A DNA stretch of 64,000 bases, from the NCBI RefSeq assembly GCF_035920345.1, contig NZ_CP109149.1, positions 6,882,001-6,946,000 on the forward strand. Reading direction: 5' to 3'. The notes below the pieces were generated by a model. The model searched no databases, had not been told where the DNA came from, and saw nothing but the letters and a program-made list of their open reading frames with translations. Below, piece by piece: positions 10,259 through 19,469 of this stretch. Positions within the stretch are counted from its first letter, which is position 1, and every line of letters begins with the position of its first letter. The position numbers were made by a program, and so were the translations under genes. Source of the DNA: Nocardia vinacea. Lineage in GTDB: Bacteria; Actinomycetota; Actinomycetes; Mycobacteriales; Mycobacteriaceae.

Positions 10259-10969
10259 ATGACGAAACCACAATCATCCAGCAAGGATTCGGCCACAACG
10301 CGCGAGCCTGTGCGTCAAGACGAGCGGCCCCTGCGCCGCGGCCTCACCCTCGCCGCCGCCTTCCGCGAATTCATCCGGCACCCCTCGCCATGGCTGATCG
10401 GCACCACCCTGGTGGCGGCGCTGGTCGCCCGAATCATCATGGGCGACTGGCAATCGACCGATGCGCTGGTGCCCGCGTTCATGCTCGCGGTCTTCCCGGT
10501 CTTCGAATGGATCGTGCACGTCACGGTATTGCATTGGCGGCCGAGGCAACTCGGCCCGATCCCGATCGATAGCGAACTGGCGCGCAAACACCGTGAGCAC
10601 CATGTGGATCCGCGCAATATCCCGCTGATCTTCATCCCGACCAAGACGCTTTCGGTACTGGTGGTCGTCCTGATCGCGATCGCGACCCTGGCCTTTCCCC
10701 GCCTCGGCCTCGGCCTGACCTTCCTGCTGATGATCACCGCCCTCGGCCTCGGCTACGAGTGGACCCACTACCTGATCCACACCGACTACAAGCCGAAAGG
10801 CTCGCTCTACCGGGCGGTTTGGCGCAACCATCGCCACCACCACTACAAGAACGAGCACTACTGGTTCACCGTGACCACCTCCGGCACCGCCGACCGTCTG
10901 CTCGGCACCTATCCCGATCCGGCGACCACGGAAACCTCCCCGACAGCCCGGCACCTGCACTCGGCCTGA
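10259..10969 (+). CDS. Fatty acid hydroxylase/sterol desaturase-family membrane protein
   Basis: Membrane di-iron oxygenase-like protein of 236 residues. The histidine clusters expected for the metal site are all present: HREHH (111-115), HYLIH (170-174) and HRHHHYKNEH (191-200). Four or five hydrophobic segments surround them. ATG 10259 is chosen over the upstream in-frame start at 10223 because AAGGAAAG lies at good distance before it. Members hydroxylate or desaturate lipids, sterols or carotenoids; the substrate here is unknown. It stands alone after the FadR-type gene. Confidence 0.88.
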   Translation: MTKPQSSSKDSATTREPVRQDERPLRRGLTLAAAFREFIRHPSPWLIGTTLVAALVARIIMGDWQSTDALVPAFMLAVFPVFEWIVHVTVLHWRPRQLGPIPIDSELARKHREHHVDPRNIPLIFIPTKTLSVLVVVLIAIATLAFPRLGLGLTFLLMITALGLGYEWTHYLIHTDYKPKGSLYRAVWRNHRHHHYKNEHYWFTVTTSGTADRLLGTYPDPATTETSPTARHLHSA

Positions 10970-11102
10970 AGCCCGGGCACCACCAGCGCGGCGCTTCCAG
11001 CCTTCGCCGCCGCACACCTAGCGGCCTCCGGGCCACGCTGCGCTGGTGCGAGATGGCCGAGGTGGTCGGCGTCGCCCAGGCACGCCGGCCCCGGGAGATC
11101 GT

Positions 11103-11172
11103 GCGGTGGTCGGCGCAACCGTCAATGTCGGCGGGCAGATCATGGTGCACGCCAATTGAATCGGCGTCGATA
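11103..11172 (+). pseudogene. Remnant of a copper-type P-ATPase gene
   Basis: Read in frame, this 70-base stretch gives [18 protein letters not shown], a stop, then IGVDK. It matches the actuator-domain segment [23 protein letters not shown] of the intact copA at about 14,691-14,758 almost residue for residue. The flanks on both sides do not match the ATPase. It is therefore an isolated, stop-containing scrap of a copA-like gene, either from a partial duplication or from a lost paralogue. The rest of the gap between 10,970 and 11,206 shows nothing else. Confidence 0.7.
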
Positions 11173-11206
11173 AGCGGCCGGGCGGGATCGTTATCCGCCG
11201 ACAGTC

Positions 11207-11764
11207 TCAGCTCGCCGCGAGCAGACGTTGGGCGATGACTCGGGCGCGGTCGGCGGCGGCCGGGGTCGCCTCGCGAACAGACGTGACGATTGCGCCATCG
11301 ACGAGGAGTGCGAACTCGGCCGCCAGTTCGGCAGCGTCGGAACGGCCTGCGGCGGTAAGTAATTCGGCGAGGTAGTCGATGACGCGTCGCTTGTGCCGAT
11401 CGGCGGCCTGATGGGCGGCCGAGCTCGGATCGGCCACTTCGACCATGGTATTGATGAAGGCGCAGCCGCGGAAGTCGTTGCGGGCGAAGCGCTCCGAGAG
11501 TGCGTCGAAGACCGTGAGTGGACGGTCCGCCGGGTCGCTCGCCTTCGCTTCGACGGACTCCCGTAACCACGCCAGCCAGCGCCGATCCCGGTCCTCGAGT
11601 ACGGCGACGACCAGGTCGTCCTTGCTCGCGAAGTGGCGATAGAAGGAGGCACGGCCGACGCCGGACTCCTGCAGCAGGCGATCGACGCCGACCGCCCTGA
11701 TGCCCTCGGCGTAGAAAAGTTCCTCGGCCGTGGTGAGTAGTCGCTGCTTGGCCTGTGTTGCCAT
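11207..11764 (-). CDS. TetR-family transcriptional regulator
   Basis: 185-residue repressor. The N-terminal TetR helix-turn-helix is clear (about residues 8-50, including RLLQESGVGRASFYRHF), followed by a helical ligand-binding domain. It is divergent from the AhpD-like gene at 11,884. The 119 bases between them hold three copies of a palindromic operator, one of them next to this gene's start, so it very probably represses itself and its neighbour. The inducer is unknown. Confidence 0.92.
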   Translation of the reverse strand: MATQAKQRLLTTAEELFYAEGIRAVGVDRLLQESGVGRASFYRHFASKDDLVVAVLEDRDRRWLAWLRESVEAKASDPADRPLTVFDALSERFARNDFRGCAFINTMVEVADPSSAAHQAADRHKRRVIDYLAELLTAAGRSDAAELAAEFALLVDGAIVTSVREATPAAADRARVIAQRLLAAS

Positions 11765-11783
11765 GGCATCACCCTACCAGGAC

Positions 11784-11859
11784 GGTACCGATCGGTACCA
11801 TCCAGCTTGACGCATTCGGCACCGATCAGTACCGTTTCAATCCGGTACCGATCAGTACC
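11784..11859. promoter_or_regulatory. Three copies of a TetR-type operator
   Basis: Three 16-base sites lie between the divergent genes: 11,784-11,799 (perfect palindrome GGTACCGATCGGTACC), 11,818-11,833 (GGCACCGATCAGTACC) and 11,844-11,859 (GGTACCGATCAGTACC). Centres are 34 and 26 bases apart. They are presumably bound by the TetR protein encoded at 11,207-11,764. Confidence 0.75.
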
Positions 11860-11883
11860 ATCACGTTCGAGTTTGGAGTCACG

Positions 11884-12639
11884 ATGTCTCGGCTACCGCT
11901 TGTATCGACCGAAACCGCCGACGCCGAGCAGGCCGACCTGCTCGCCGAGGTGCAGCGCCAACTGGGCCGGGTTCCGAATCTCTACGCCGCGATGGCGAAC
12001 AGCCCCGCGACACTGCGCGGATACCTGAACATGCGCGACGCACTCACCCGCGGCAAGCTCTCGGCCCGCATCCGCGAACAACTGGCCCTGCTGGTCGCGA
12101 GCGAAAACAGTTGCGACTACTGCGTTGCCGCGCACAGCATGCGAGCGGGGCGGATGGGTTTCACCGAGGAGGCCATCGCGGCCACCCGTGCGGCGCACGC
12201 CGATGATCCGCACGCGGATGCGGTACTGCAGGTCGCGCGCGAGGTGCTGCGATCGCGCGGCCGGGTCGACGATCGCTTCATCGACTCGGCCCGCGAGCGT
12301 GGCGTGAGCGATGCCGAGTTGAGCGAGGTGGTCGGTCATATCGCACTGAATGTCCTGTCGAACTATTTCAATCACGTCGCACAGCCGGAGCTGGACTTTC
12401 CTCCCGCCGAACCCACGAAGGACAACACAATGAACGCGAAATGGCGTAAGGCCACCAAAGTCGCTCTGGTCGGCGGGTATTCACTGCTCGACCGGAATGG
12501 ACAGCCGGTTCGGACGATCGATGACGTCGAGGTGTCGATCGAGGGTGGATTCCTGCACGTCAAGATCGCAGAGTCGGCAGAGGTACAGGTGGTTTCGGCG
12601 CCCGCGGTGGCGCTGGTCACTTACCGCCCCGAAGCCTGA
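11884..12639 (+). CDS. AhpD-like (carboxymuconolactone decarboxylase-family) protein with C-terminal extension
   Basis: 251 residues from ATG 11884; the frame is open further upstream, but that part covers the operators and is rejected. The first 180 residues form an AhpD/CMD-type domain with the redox motif C77-x-x-C80 and H84 (SCDYCVAAH), as in peroxidase-coupled thiol reductases. After residue 182 a new stretch of about 70 residues begins with MNAKWRKATK. It has a beta-rich look and no motif I know, and reads like a separate small protein fused in frame. Divergent from and probably repressed by the TetR gene. Confidence 0.87.
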   Translation: MSRLPLVSTETADAEQADLLAEVQRQLGRVPNLYAAMANSPATLRGYLNMRDALTRGKLSARIREQLALLVASENSCDYCVAAHSMRAGRMGFTEEAIAATRAAHADDPHADAVLQVAREVLRSRGRVDDRFIDSARERGVSDAELSEVVGHIALNVLSNYFNHVAQPELDFPPAEPTKDNTMNAKWRKATKVALVGGYSLLDRNGQPVRTIDDVEVSIEGGFLHVKIAESAEVQVVSAPAVALVTYRPEA

Positions 12640-12651
12640 GCATCGCAGACC

Positions 12652-12686
12652 AGAGCCCGGCCCGGTCCAGTACCGAGCCGGGCTCT
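12652..12686 (+). terminator. Intrinsic terminator-like hairpin after the AhpD-like gene
   Basis: AGAGCCCGG (12,652-12,660) pairs with CCGGGCTCT (12,678-12,686) around a 17-base loop. It sits 12 bases after the stop and before the copper promoter. There is no T run, as is common in actinobacteria. Confidence 0.6.
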
Positions 12687-12714
12687 CGTCTGCATACCCT
12701 CACCCCGTACCATA

Positions 12715-12742
12715 TTGACAATGTACCCTAGGGGGGTATGGT
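12715..12742 (+). promoter_or_regulatory. Copper-responsive promoter with CsoR-type operator
   Basis: A TTGACA -35 box (12,715-12,720) and a TATGGT -10 box (12,737-12,742) are 16 bases apart. The spacer and -10 hold GTACCCTAGGGGGGTATGG (12,723-12,741), the C-run/G-run pseudopalindrome typical of CsoR operators. A CsoR repressor would cover the promoter and release it on binding Cu(I). No csoR gene lies in the window. Confidence 0.75.
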
Positions 12743-12795
12743 AGAGCCGAGTTCGACGGGACGGTCCGCCGAATGAATCCGAACGGAGCCTCCTG

Positions 12796-13701
12796 ATGAA
12801 CGCAGCAAACAAGTTCACCGGCTTCACCCTCGGTCTCGCGGCGGTCTTCGGGATCGCACTGGCCGTCGGTGCCGCGCTCGGGCCGGAACCCACCGAGTCC
12901 GCGCACGACGCCGAGGGACACGAGGCCATGGGCGAGTCCGACGAGCTGCCCGCTGGACTCATGGCCAGCGAAAACGGCTACACCCTGCGCTTGGATACCC
13001 CGCAGACCACCGCGGCGGCGAATGTTCCGCTGCGGTTTCGCATCCTGAACCGCGACGGCGCACCCGTCACCAGCTACGTCCGCAGCCACGACAAGGATCT
13101 GCACCTCATCGTGGTCCGCCGCGATATGGCCGCCTTCCAGCACGTGCATCCGGTACTCGACCAAGCCGGAGCCTGGAGCGTCCCGCTGGATCTCACCCGC
13201 GCCGGTGACTACCGGGTCTTCGCCGACTTCACACCTGATGGCGGTCAGAATCTGACGCTCGGTGCCGATCTGCGGGTCGCGGGCAACTACGACGCCCGGG
13301 CGCTGCCCGCGCCGTCGGCTACCGCGCAGGTCGGTGAGTACACCGTCGCGCTGAACGGCACGGTCACGCCGGGCCAGGCCTCGAAGGTCGTGCTCACGGT
13401 CAGCCGCAATGGCACACCGGTCACCGATCTGCAGCCCTACCTGGGGGCCTATGGTCACCTGGTGGCATTGCGCGCCGCCGACCTCGCCTACCTGCACGTC
13501 CATCCGGAGGGCAGCCCCGGCGACGGTGTGACCCCGGCCGGACCAGGCATTACCTTCTACGTCGACGCGCCGAGCACGGGCGACTACCGACTCTTCCTGG
13601 ATTTCCAGCACCAAGGCGTGGTTCGCACCGCCGAATTCACCCTCTCGGTTGCCGGCTCCGCGCCCATCCCGGCAGCGGAACCTGCCGGACACGGCCACTG
13701 A
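12796..13701 (+). CDS. Secreted or membrane-anchored His-rich copper-operon protein
   Basis: 301 residues. An N-terminal hydrophobic segment (about 8-28) acts as signal or anchor, followed by a His/Asp/Glu-rich linker. Two similar halves of about 110 residues each contain a LHVHP/QHVHP motif, and the protein ends in GHGH. Such proteins usually precede copA in actinobacterial copper operons and are thought to bind copper outside the cell; that role is inferred. A GGAG site precedes ATG 12796. It follows the CsoR-type promoter and is 34 bp upstream of copA. Confidence 0.85.
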   Translation: MNAANKFTGFTLGLAAVFGIALAVGAALGPEPTESAHDAEGHEAMGESDELPAGLMASENGYTLRLDTPQTTAAANVPLRFRILNRDGAPVTSYVRSHDKDLHLIVVRRDMAAFQHVHPVLDQAGAWSVPLDLTRAGDYRVFADFTPDGGQNLTLGADLRVAGNYDARALPAPSATAQVGEYTVALNGTVTPGQASKVVLTVSRNGTPVTDLQPYLGAYGHLVALRAADLAYLHVHPEGSPGDGVTPAGPGITFYVDAPSTGDYRLFLDFQHQGVVRTAEFTLSVAGSAPIPAAEPAGHGH

Positions 13702-13735
13702 TCACTACCCTGATTCGCATAGAACGGAGCACACG

Positions 13736-16021
13736 ATGACCACCGCGACACAACCATCCGCCGGACAGGTCGAATTGGTGATCGGTGGCATGACCTGCGC
13801 GTCCTGCGCCAATCGCATCGAGAAGAAGCTGAACAGGCTCGACGGCGTCACCGCGACGGTCAACTATGCGACAGAGAAGGCGCGGGTCGACTTCAGCGGT
13901 GATATCTCACCGGAGCAGCTGATCGCCACCGTCGAGCAGGCCGGTTACACCGCCGCGCTGCCGAGGATCGAGGAACCCGCGGAAACCGCCGCCGACGAGG
14001 ATCCGACGGCGGCGCTGCTGACCCGACTGCTGGTTTCGCTGATGCTGACGGTTCCGGTTATCGCGCTGGCGATGGTGCCCGCGCTGCAGTTCGACAACTG
14101 GCAGTGGCTTTCGCTGACGCTGGCCGCGCCGGTCGTGGTGTGGGGCGCACTGCCCTTCCACCGCGCCGCGTGGGCCAACCTGCGGCACGGCACCGCCACC
14201 ATGGACACCCTGGTGTCGATGGGCACGCTCGCGGCGTTCGGCTGGTCGCTGTATGCGCTGTTCTGGGGCACGGCCGGTATGCCCGGCATGAAGCATGCGT
14301 TCGAGTTGACCATTGCGCGGATGGACGGCACCGGCAGCATCTACCTGGAGGCCGCGGCCGGCGTCACCACCTTCATCCTGGCCGGACGCTACTTCGAGGC
14401 GCGCTCCAAGCGGCGGGCCGGGGCGGCGCTACGGGCGCTGCTGGAGCTGGGCGCGAAGGAAGTTTCGGTGTTGCGCGGCACAGGGGGACGGCAGCCGACG
14501 GAGTCGGCGGGGTGGGTAAACACAGTAGAACAGCGAATTCCGGTCGAGCAGTTGAGCGTTGGCGACATCTTCGTGGTGCGGCCCGGTGAGAAGATCGCCA
14601 CCGACGGCGTGGTCGTCGAGGGTTCCTCGGCGGTCGACGCCTCGATGCTCACCGGTGAATCGGTGCCGGTGGAGGTCGGTCCCGAGGATGCGGTGGTCGG
14701 TGCGACGGTCAATGTCGGCGGGCGGATCGTGGTGCGCGCCAATCGCATCGGCGCCGACACCCAGCTGGCTCAGATGGCGAAACTGGTCGAGGACGCGCAA
14801 ACCGGAAAGGCGCAGGCACAGCGGTTGGCGGACCAGATCTCCGGAATTTTCGTGCCGATCGTGATCGCACTGTCGGTCGCGACGCTCGGATTCTGGTTGG
14901 GAACCGGCGGTTCGGTCGCCGCGGCCTTCACCGCCGCGGTCGCGGTCCTGATCATCGCCTGCCCATGCGCCCTCGGACTGGCCACGCCGACGGCGCTGCT
15001 GGTCGGCACCGGTCGAGGTGCGCAGCTGGGCATTCTGATCAAGGGTCCGGAGGTGCTGGAGTCGACCCGTCGGGTCGATACCGTGGTGCTCGACAAGACC
15101 GGCACCGTCACCACCGGCAAGATGACCCTGCTGGATGTCATTGCCGCTGCGGGTGAGGACACTGCCGAGGTGCTGGCACTGGCCGGGGCGCTGGAGGATT
15201 CGTCGGAGCACCCGATCGCCCACGCGATTGCCAAGGGTGCCCGGGATAAGGTCGGTGCGCTGCGGCGGGTCGAGGATTTCGCGAATATCGAGGGCCTCGG
15301 CGTGCAGGGTGTGGTGGACGGCCATGCGGTGATCGTCGGGCGCGCAAGGCTGCTCGCGGACTGGTCGCAGCAGTTGGACGCCGACCTCGAGCAGGCCATG
15401 CACGCTGCCGAAACCGATGGCAAGACCGCCGTCGCGGTGGGTTGGGACGGTAAGGCACGCGGCGTGCTCGTGGTCGCCGATGCGGTGAAACCCACTTCCG
15501 CCGAAGCGATCTCGCAGCTGAAGGCACTCGGTCTCAACCCGATCATGCTGACCGGCGACAATATTGCCGCGGCGAAAGCCATTGCGGCACAGGTCGGTAT
15601 CGACGAGGTGATCGCGGAGGTGCTGCCCGCCGACAAGGTCGACACCGTCAAGCGGCTGCAGGCCGAGGGCAAGGTGGTGGCGATGGTCGGCGACGGCGTC
15701 AATGATGCCGCGGCACTGGCCCAGGCCGACCTCGGCCTGGCGATGGGCACCGGAACAGATGTCGCCATCGAGGCCAGCGACCTGACCCTGGTCCGCGGTG
15801 ACCTGCGGGCGGCCGCCGATGCGATCCGACTGTCCCGCAGGACCCTCGGCACCATCAAGGGCAACCTGTTCTGGGCCTTCGCCTACAACGTGGCGGCGAT
15901 TCCGCTCGCCATGGCCGGACTGCTGAACCCGATGCTCGCGGGCGCCGCAATGGCCTTCTCCTCGGTCTTCGTGGTCAGCAACAGTCTGCGCCTGCGCGGC
16001 TTCCGTTCCACCGCTCGATAG
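13736..16021 (+). CDS. copA: Copper-exporting P1B-type ATPase
   Basis: Pumps Cu(I) out of the cytoplasm using ATP; 761 residues. One N-terminal metal-binding domain has GMTCASC (18-24). The transmembrane metal site is C409-P-C411 within [12 protein letters not shown]. The phosphorylation loop is DKTGT with Asp 453. SEHPIAHA is the P1B-specific His-Pro motif, and [14 protein letters not shown] closes the P domain. All catalytic residues are intact. The start at 13736 has GGAG upstream and begins just before the metal-binding domain; the longer frame to 13649 overlaps the previous gene and is rejected. A 15-bp-stem terminator follows the stop. Confidence 0.96.
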   Translation: MTTATQPSAGQVELVIGGMTCASCANRIEKKLNRLDGVTATVNYATEKARVDFSGDISPEQLIATVEQAGYTAALPRIEEPAETAADEDPTAALLTRLLVSLMLTVPVIALAMVPALQFDNWQWLSLTLAAPVVVWGALPFHRAAWANLRHGTATMDTLVSMGTLAAFGWSLYALFWGTAGMPGMKHAFELTIARMDGTGSIYLEAAAGVTTFILAGRYFEARSKRRAGAALRALLELGAKEVSVLRGTGGRQPTESAGWVNTVEQRIPVEQLSVGDIFVVRPGEKIATDGVVVEGSSAVDASMLTGESVPVEVGPEDAVVGATVNVGGRIVVRANRIGADTQLAQMAKLVEDAQTGKAQAQRLADQISGIFVPIVIALSVATLGFWLGTGGSVAAAFTAAVAVLIIACPCALGLATPTALLVGTGRGAQLGILIKGPEVLESTRRVDTVVLDKTGTVTTGKMTLLDVIAAAGEDTAEVLALAGALEDSSEHPIAHAIAKGARDKVGALRRVEDFANIEGLGVQGVVDGHAVIVGRARLLADWSQQLDADLEQAMHAAETDGKTAVAVGWDGKARGVLVVADAVKPTSAEAISQLKALGLNPIMLTGDNIAAAKAIAAQVGIDEVIAEVLPADKVDTVKRLQAEGKVVAMVGDGVNDAAALAQADLGLAMGTGTDVAIEASDLTLVRGDLRAAADAIRLSRRTLGTIKGNLFWAFAYNVAAIPLAMAGLLNPMLAGAAMAFSSVFVVSNSLRLRGFRSTAR

Positions 16022-16023
16022 GA

Positions 16024-16059
16024 ATCGGGCGGGACGGCGTATATGCCGTCCCGCCCGAT
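16024..16059. terminator. Strong bidirectional terminator after copA
   Basis: A perfect 15-bp stem (16,024-16,038 with 16,045-16,059) around the 6-base loop GTATAT. It begins 3 bases after the copA stop and lies 9 bases before the end of the small convergent gene, so it probably serves both. Confidence 0.85.
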
Positions 16060-16067
16060 CCCATGGC

Positions 16068-16169
16068 TCACTGCAGAATGCCGCTATTTGCCAGACCCGC
16101 CGCGGCACTTCCGGTGGCCCATGCAGCAGCGGCACTTCCGGTCATGGCCAAGAGGGAGAGCAGAATCAT
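16068..16169 (-). CDS. Small secreted or membrane peptide, 33 residues
   Basis: A short minus-strand gene: ATG at 16,169 with GAAAGG about nine bases upstream. The product starts MILLSLLAMTGSAAAA, a hydrophobic signal-like segment, then holds a repeated GSAAA unit and ends SGILQ. The sequence ATGTSAA-like block is duplicated at DNA level (CCGGAAGTGCCGC occurs twice). It converges on copA across a shared terminator. No family recognised; could be a small membrane protein or a leader peptide. Coding is supported by the ribosome-binding site and composition only. Confidence 0.45.
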   Translation of the reverse strand: MILLSLLAMTGSAAAAWATGSAAAGLANSGILQ

Positions 16170-16436
16170 CGGTTCGACCTTTCGTAGAGCAACGATCAGC
16201 AATCGAAAACTACTGCGACCCAAAGGCGTCCACAATCAGCTGCGCGATACTCTCGGCAACCTCTCGCGACATTGCCAGTCAATTCCCAGCAAGAAATTTC
16301 GCGTTTACATGAACGCGGTCGGACGCCCTCGGACCCGGTTCGCCCGGCGGACTATCGCCTGGACGCCTGTGCCCTGTCGAGGCAGTGTCGACTGGCCGGT
16401 CACCACAGCCCGTCACCGCACCTCAGGAGCCAGCCG

Positions 16437-16694
16437 ATGCCCATCATGGACAACCCCGAAGTCCCTCCCGCGGTATATGTTCAGATCGACCACGACGTCG
16501 ATGCCATTCGCCCGATAGGTCCGATCAAGGTGACCGTGACAACATGCGGCGCCGCTGGATCCCACGTCGACTTCCATTGGTCCGATGCCCCCTCGGCACG
16601 AACCGCTACCTTTCGCGTATGCGAGAGGTTGGCGCCAATACGATCTTCGAAGTCTACAAAGGGGATGAAGATTGTGGTCCGAATTGCATTCTGA
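16437..16694 (+). CDS. Hypothetical protein, possibly frameshifted
   Basis: ATG 16437 follows AGGAG at good spacing and opens an 85-residue frame without known motifs. From about 16,619 the +1-shifted frame reads more like protein (REVGANTIFEVYKGDEDCGPN, ending at 16,762) than the end of this frame does. The real gene may therefore run to 16,762 with a frameshift near 16,615. The area is less GC-rich than its surroundings. Function unknown; between 16,170 and 16,436 I see nothing. Confidence 0.4.
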   Translation: MPIMDNPEVPPAVYVQIDHDVDAIRPIGPIKVTVTTCGAAGSHVDFHWSDAPSARTATFRVCERLAPIRSSKSTKGMKIVVRIAF

Positions 16695-16827
16695 TTACAC
16701 ACTCGATGCCTTCATGGGACTTTAGGACGTTTCGTATCAGGAAAATGCCCAGCCACCTATGAAAATCGTTCCTTCGATCGCGGAAATCTGGGATATCCGG
16801 CATGACGATGGAACTTGCCCGCTGCGG

Positions 16828-17475
16828 TCAATGTTGCGGAAATAGCGCTACGCCGGCACCGGTGAGCTGATCCCATGCGTGCTGGCGACCGGTAACGATC
16901 AGGAGCAGGGCGGCGACCGGGCCGGTGATGGCGGATCCGTCGCCGGCGGACCAGTTGGTGTCGGTTGCGGCGAGGCGGTAGCCGGTGAACTTCTTGCGGG
17001 CGTGGAACGGGGCGCCCATTGTCCAGATTCGGTGAATGGCTGCTCGTGCCGCGGCGACCGGCATATCGCGGGTAATGCCGAGTGGGACCGCGATATCTTG
17101 GCCGTGCACCAGTAGGTCCATCAGGCGATCGGCCGGTGTGGTGCCGACCGCCGTGACCCGCGCGTCGATGCTGTCGCGCAACTCGCCGAGCAGCTGCTGG
17201 GTCGTGATGCGGTCCGCGTGACGGATAGCGGTATCGCGAATCGCCCGGTCCAGGCTGCCGCGGGCGCGGATCACATTGATCAGGATCCAGCCGATGGAGG
17301 CGCGGGCGGACAGCACGATGTGCGCGACGACGTCGCGGACTCGCCAGCCATCGCAGAGCGAAGGATGATCCCAGTCGACTTCCGACAGCGGCTCCAAAAG
17401 TTCGACCAGACTGGCTCGCTCGGCGGCAACTGCCCGCCAGATCTGGTCGGTGCTCATCATCGTGTCCTCGGCCAT
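16828..17475 (-). CDS. Mycothiol-dependent maleylpyruvate isomerase-family protein (DinB-like)
   Basis: 215 residues. The N-terminal part matches the actinobacterial MDMPI_N/DinB-type four-helix domain, with LCDGWRVRDVVAHIV at about residues 38-52, whose His is a likely metal ligand. The ATG at 17,475 is preceded by AAGGAG; the frame extends upstream but would overlap the divergent MerR gene. Members use mycothiol or bind metal, and many have unassigned substrates. It shares a short divergent promoter region containing a palindrome with the MerR-type gene. Confidence 0.82.
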   Translation of the reverse strand: MAEDTMMSTDQIWRAVAAERASLVELLEPLSEVDWDHPSLCDGWRVRDVVAHIVLSARASIGWILINVIRARGSLDRAIRDTAIRHADRITTQQLLGELRDSIDARVTAVGTTPADRLMDLLVHGQDIAVPLGITRDMPVAAARAAIHRIWTMGAPFHARKKFTGYRLAATDTNWSAGDGSAITGPVAALLLIVTGRQHAWDQLTGAGVALFPQH

Positions 17476-17515
17476 CCGCGTATCTCCTTGTCCCGGTGGG
17501 TGTTCCAGTAGGGTA

Positions 17516-17540
17516 GGAACTCCACCGAGGTGGAGGTTCC
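17516..17540. promoter_or_regulatory. Palindrome in the DinB-like/MerR divergent promoter
   Basis: GGAACTCCACC and GGTGGAGGTTCC are near-perfect inverted arms around GAG. This dyad between divergent genes is of the kind bound by MerR regulators between stretched promoter elements. Likely bound by the adjacent MerR protein. Confidence 0.6.
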
Positions 17541-17547
17541 AGCGAAT

Positions 17548-18468
17548 GTGACGGATAACACACACCGCGACGGCCTCGTGAGTATCGGGGAGCTGTCGCG
17601 AGTGACCGGGGTACCGGTCCGCACGCTCCGCTTCTACTGCGACAACGGGGTACTGGAGTCGCGGCGCAGCGGGGGCGGGCACCGGTTATTCGATCCGGTT
17701 ACCACGGTCGATCAGGTGTTGCTGGTACGTCGCCTCCGAATGCTCGGCCTGAGCCTGTCGGCAATCATCGAGGTTCTCACCGGCACCCTGTCGATCGCCG
17801 ATGCGATCGCCGCGGAACGCGCCGCACTCGACACCGAACTCGGCGTGCTGTCCTGGCGGCGCGCATCGCTACGCGCCGTCGAGGATGCGCCACCCGCCGA
17901 ACGCGCCCGACGGTTGGAACTGCTTGCGTCCGTACAAGATCGGGACCGCGCACGCGACAATCTGGTGACCTTCTGGCGGACACTGCTCGCCCCGATTCCA
18001 CCGGCACTGTTCGACGGATTCATCGCGATGAACATCCCGCAGCTACCCGCCGATCCGACCCCTCAGCACATCGTCGCCTTCGCCGAACTCACCACCCACA
18101 TCATCGATCCCGCATGCACCACCGCGATGTCACGACAGCTCTGGCGGACGAACCCGACCCGAATCCACGACAAACTCGCACTGGTCACCGGGGTCGCCGA
18201 AGCATGCGCGGCCGTGGCCTCGCTCGGCACACAACCGCACCCGGGCCCAGAACTCGACCGGTTCATCGACGCGCATGCCACCGCCCGACGCGACCGCGAC
18301 ACCCCGCGCCTGCGACACCGACTCCTCGACAACGCGCCCGACAACGACCCGCGCATCCATCGCTACTGGAAACTCACCACCCAGATCACCGGAACCACCA
18401 ACGCGGGAACCGCCCTCTACTGGCTGTACCAAGCACTCGCGCAGTGGGCCGATGACGTTCGCGCATGA
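17548..18468 (+). CDS. MerR-family transcriptional regulator
   Basis: 306 residues from GTG 17548. An N-terminal MerR winged helix is clear (VSIGELSRVTGVPVRTLRFY followed by a VDQVLLVRRLRMLGLSL segment). A long helical C-terminal region of about 200 residues, larger than classical MerR effector domains, follows. Start choice is uncertain: GTG 17530 lies within the palindrome, so 17548 with GGAGG 11 bases upstream is used. Divergent from the DinB-like gene, which it probably regulates. Confidence 0.85.
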   Translation: MTDNTHRDGLVSIGELSRVTGVPVRTLRFYCDNGVLESRRSGGGHRLFDPVTTVDQVLLVRRLRMLGLSLSAIIEVLTGTLSIADAIAAERAALDTELGVLSWRRASLRAVEDAPPAERARRLELLASVQDRDRARDNLVTFWRTLLAPIPPALFDGFIAMNIPQLPADPTPQHIVAFAELTTHIIDPACTTAMSRQLWRTNPTRIHDKLALVTGVAEACAAVASLGTQPHPGPELDRFIDAHATARRDRDTPRLRHRLLDNAPDNDPRIHRYWKLTTQITGTTNAGTALYWLYQALAQWADDVRA

Positions 18469-18673
18469 CCACCGGTAGCTGTTCAACCTGACCGGAATGC
18501 GGACGATCCGCGCTCGGCAGCTGCTCGGCGATAGGCGGCGGCTCGTTCGGCAAGCACTTCCATTCAAGCGAGTGGAACGGAGAATCGTCGCGGGCCACGA
18601 CAACTGGTTGCACAGTGAGATCAGCCTAGGTAGATTCCCAACCGATTGCACATTGCAACCAGAAGGGATTCCG

Positions 18674-19318
18674 ATGACACAGCTGGTCCGAGTTCAGAAC
18701 TTCAACGTCTCCAGCGATGGATACGGCGCCGGCGAGGGACAAAGCCGCGAGCACCCATTCGGCCACGCCGATCCGAGCGCGTTCTTCTCCTGGGCAGGCG
18801 CCACCGCCCACTGGCCCAACCGAACCGACCCCGGCGGCACCTACGGCCTCGACGACTACTGCACCCGAGACTTCGCCAACAACATCGGCGCCGAGATCAT
18901 GGGGCGCAATAAATTCGGTCCGCAGCGGGGTCCATGGGAGAACTACGACTGGCAAGGCTGGTGGGGCGACGAACCCCCGTTCCACACACCGGTTTTCGTC
19001 CTCACTCATCATGTGCGCCCATCGATCACCCTGGGGGACACCACATTCCACTTCCTCGACGTGTCTCCGAAAGACGCACTGGCGCGGGCATTCGACGCCG
19101 CCGAGGGCAAGGATGTGCGAATCGGCGGGGGTGTCGCCACAGTCCGGGCATTCCTCGACGCCGATCTCATCGACAACATGCACATCGCCGTCGCACCGAT
19201 CGAACTCGGTCGCGGCGAAAGGCTGTGGACCAGCCCCGACGAACTCATCGACCGTTTTCATCTGGAGCAGATCCCGAGCCCGAGCGGCGTGGTACATCAC
19301 TTCTTCTGGCGAAAGTGA
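18674..19318 (+). CDS. RibD/dihydrofolate reductase-like protein
   Basis: 214 residues. The fold is that of the RibD C-terminal/DHFR superfamily: an N-terminal strand, the middle motif PFHTPVFVLTHH, then DVRIGGGVATVRAFLDADLIDNMHI, where the GGG loop contacts NADPH. The ATG at 18,674 has AGAAGGGA upstream; the longer frame from 18,497 is rejected. These proteins are probable NADPH-dependent reductases of unknown substrate. A related but distinct copy occurs at 42,051. Confidence 0.88.
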   Translation: MTQLVRVQNFNVSSDGYGAGEGQSREHPFGHADPSAFFSWAGATAHWPNRTDPGGTYGLDDYCTRDFANNIGAEIMGRNKFGPQRGPWENYDWQGWWGDEPPFHTPVFVLTHHVRPSITLGDTTFHFLDVSPKDALARAFDAAEGKDVRIGGGVATVRAFLDADLIDNMHIAVAPIELGRGERLWTSPDELIDRFHLEQIPSPSGVVHHFFWRK

Positions 19319-19469
19319 CACAACCCTCGGTCACACCACCCCCAGGACTGGGGGCTTCCGGCCGCAACCGGCGTCCGATTCGATCTACGGTAGTAACGAT
19401 TGCCCATTCGGTGGACTACCTAAACGGGCTTGCACGTTGCGCGGATGCGATTTTCAGGAGAGACCCGGT

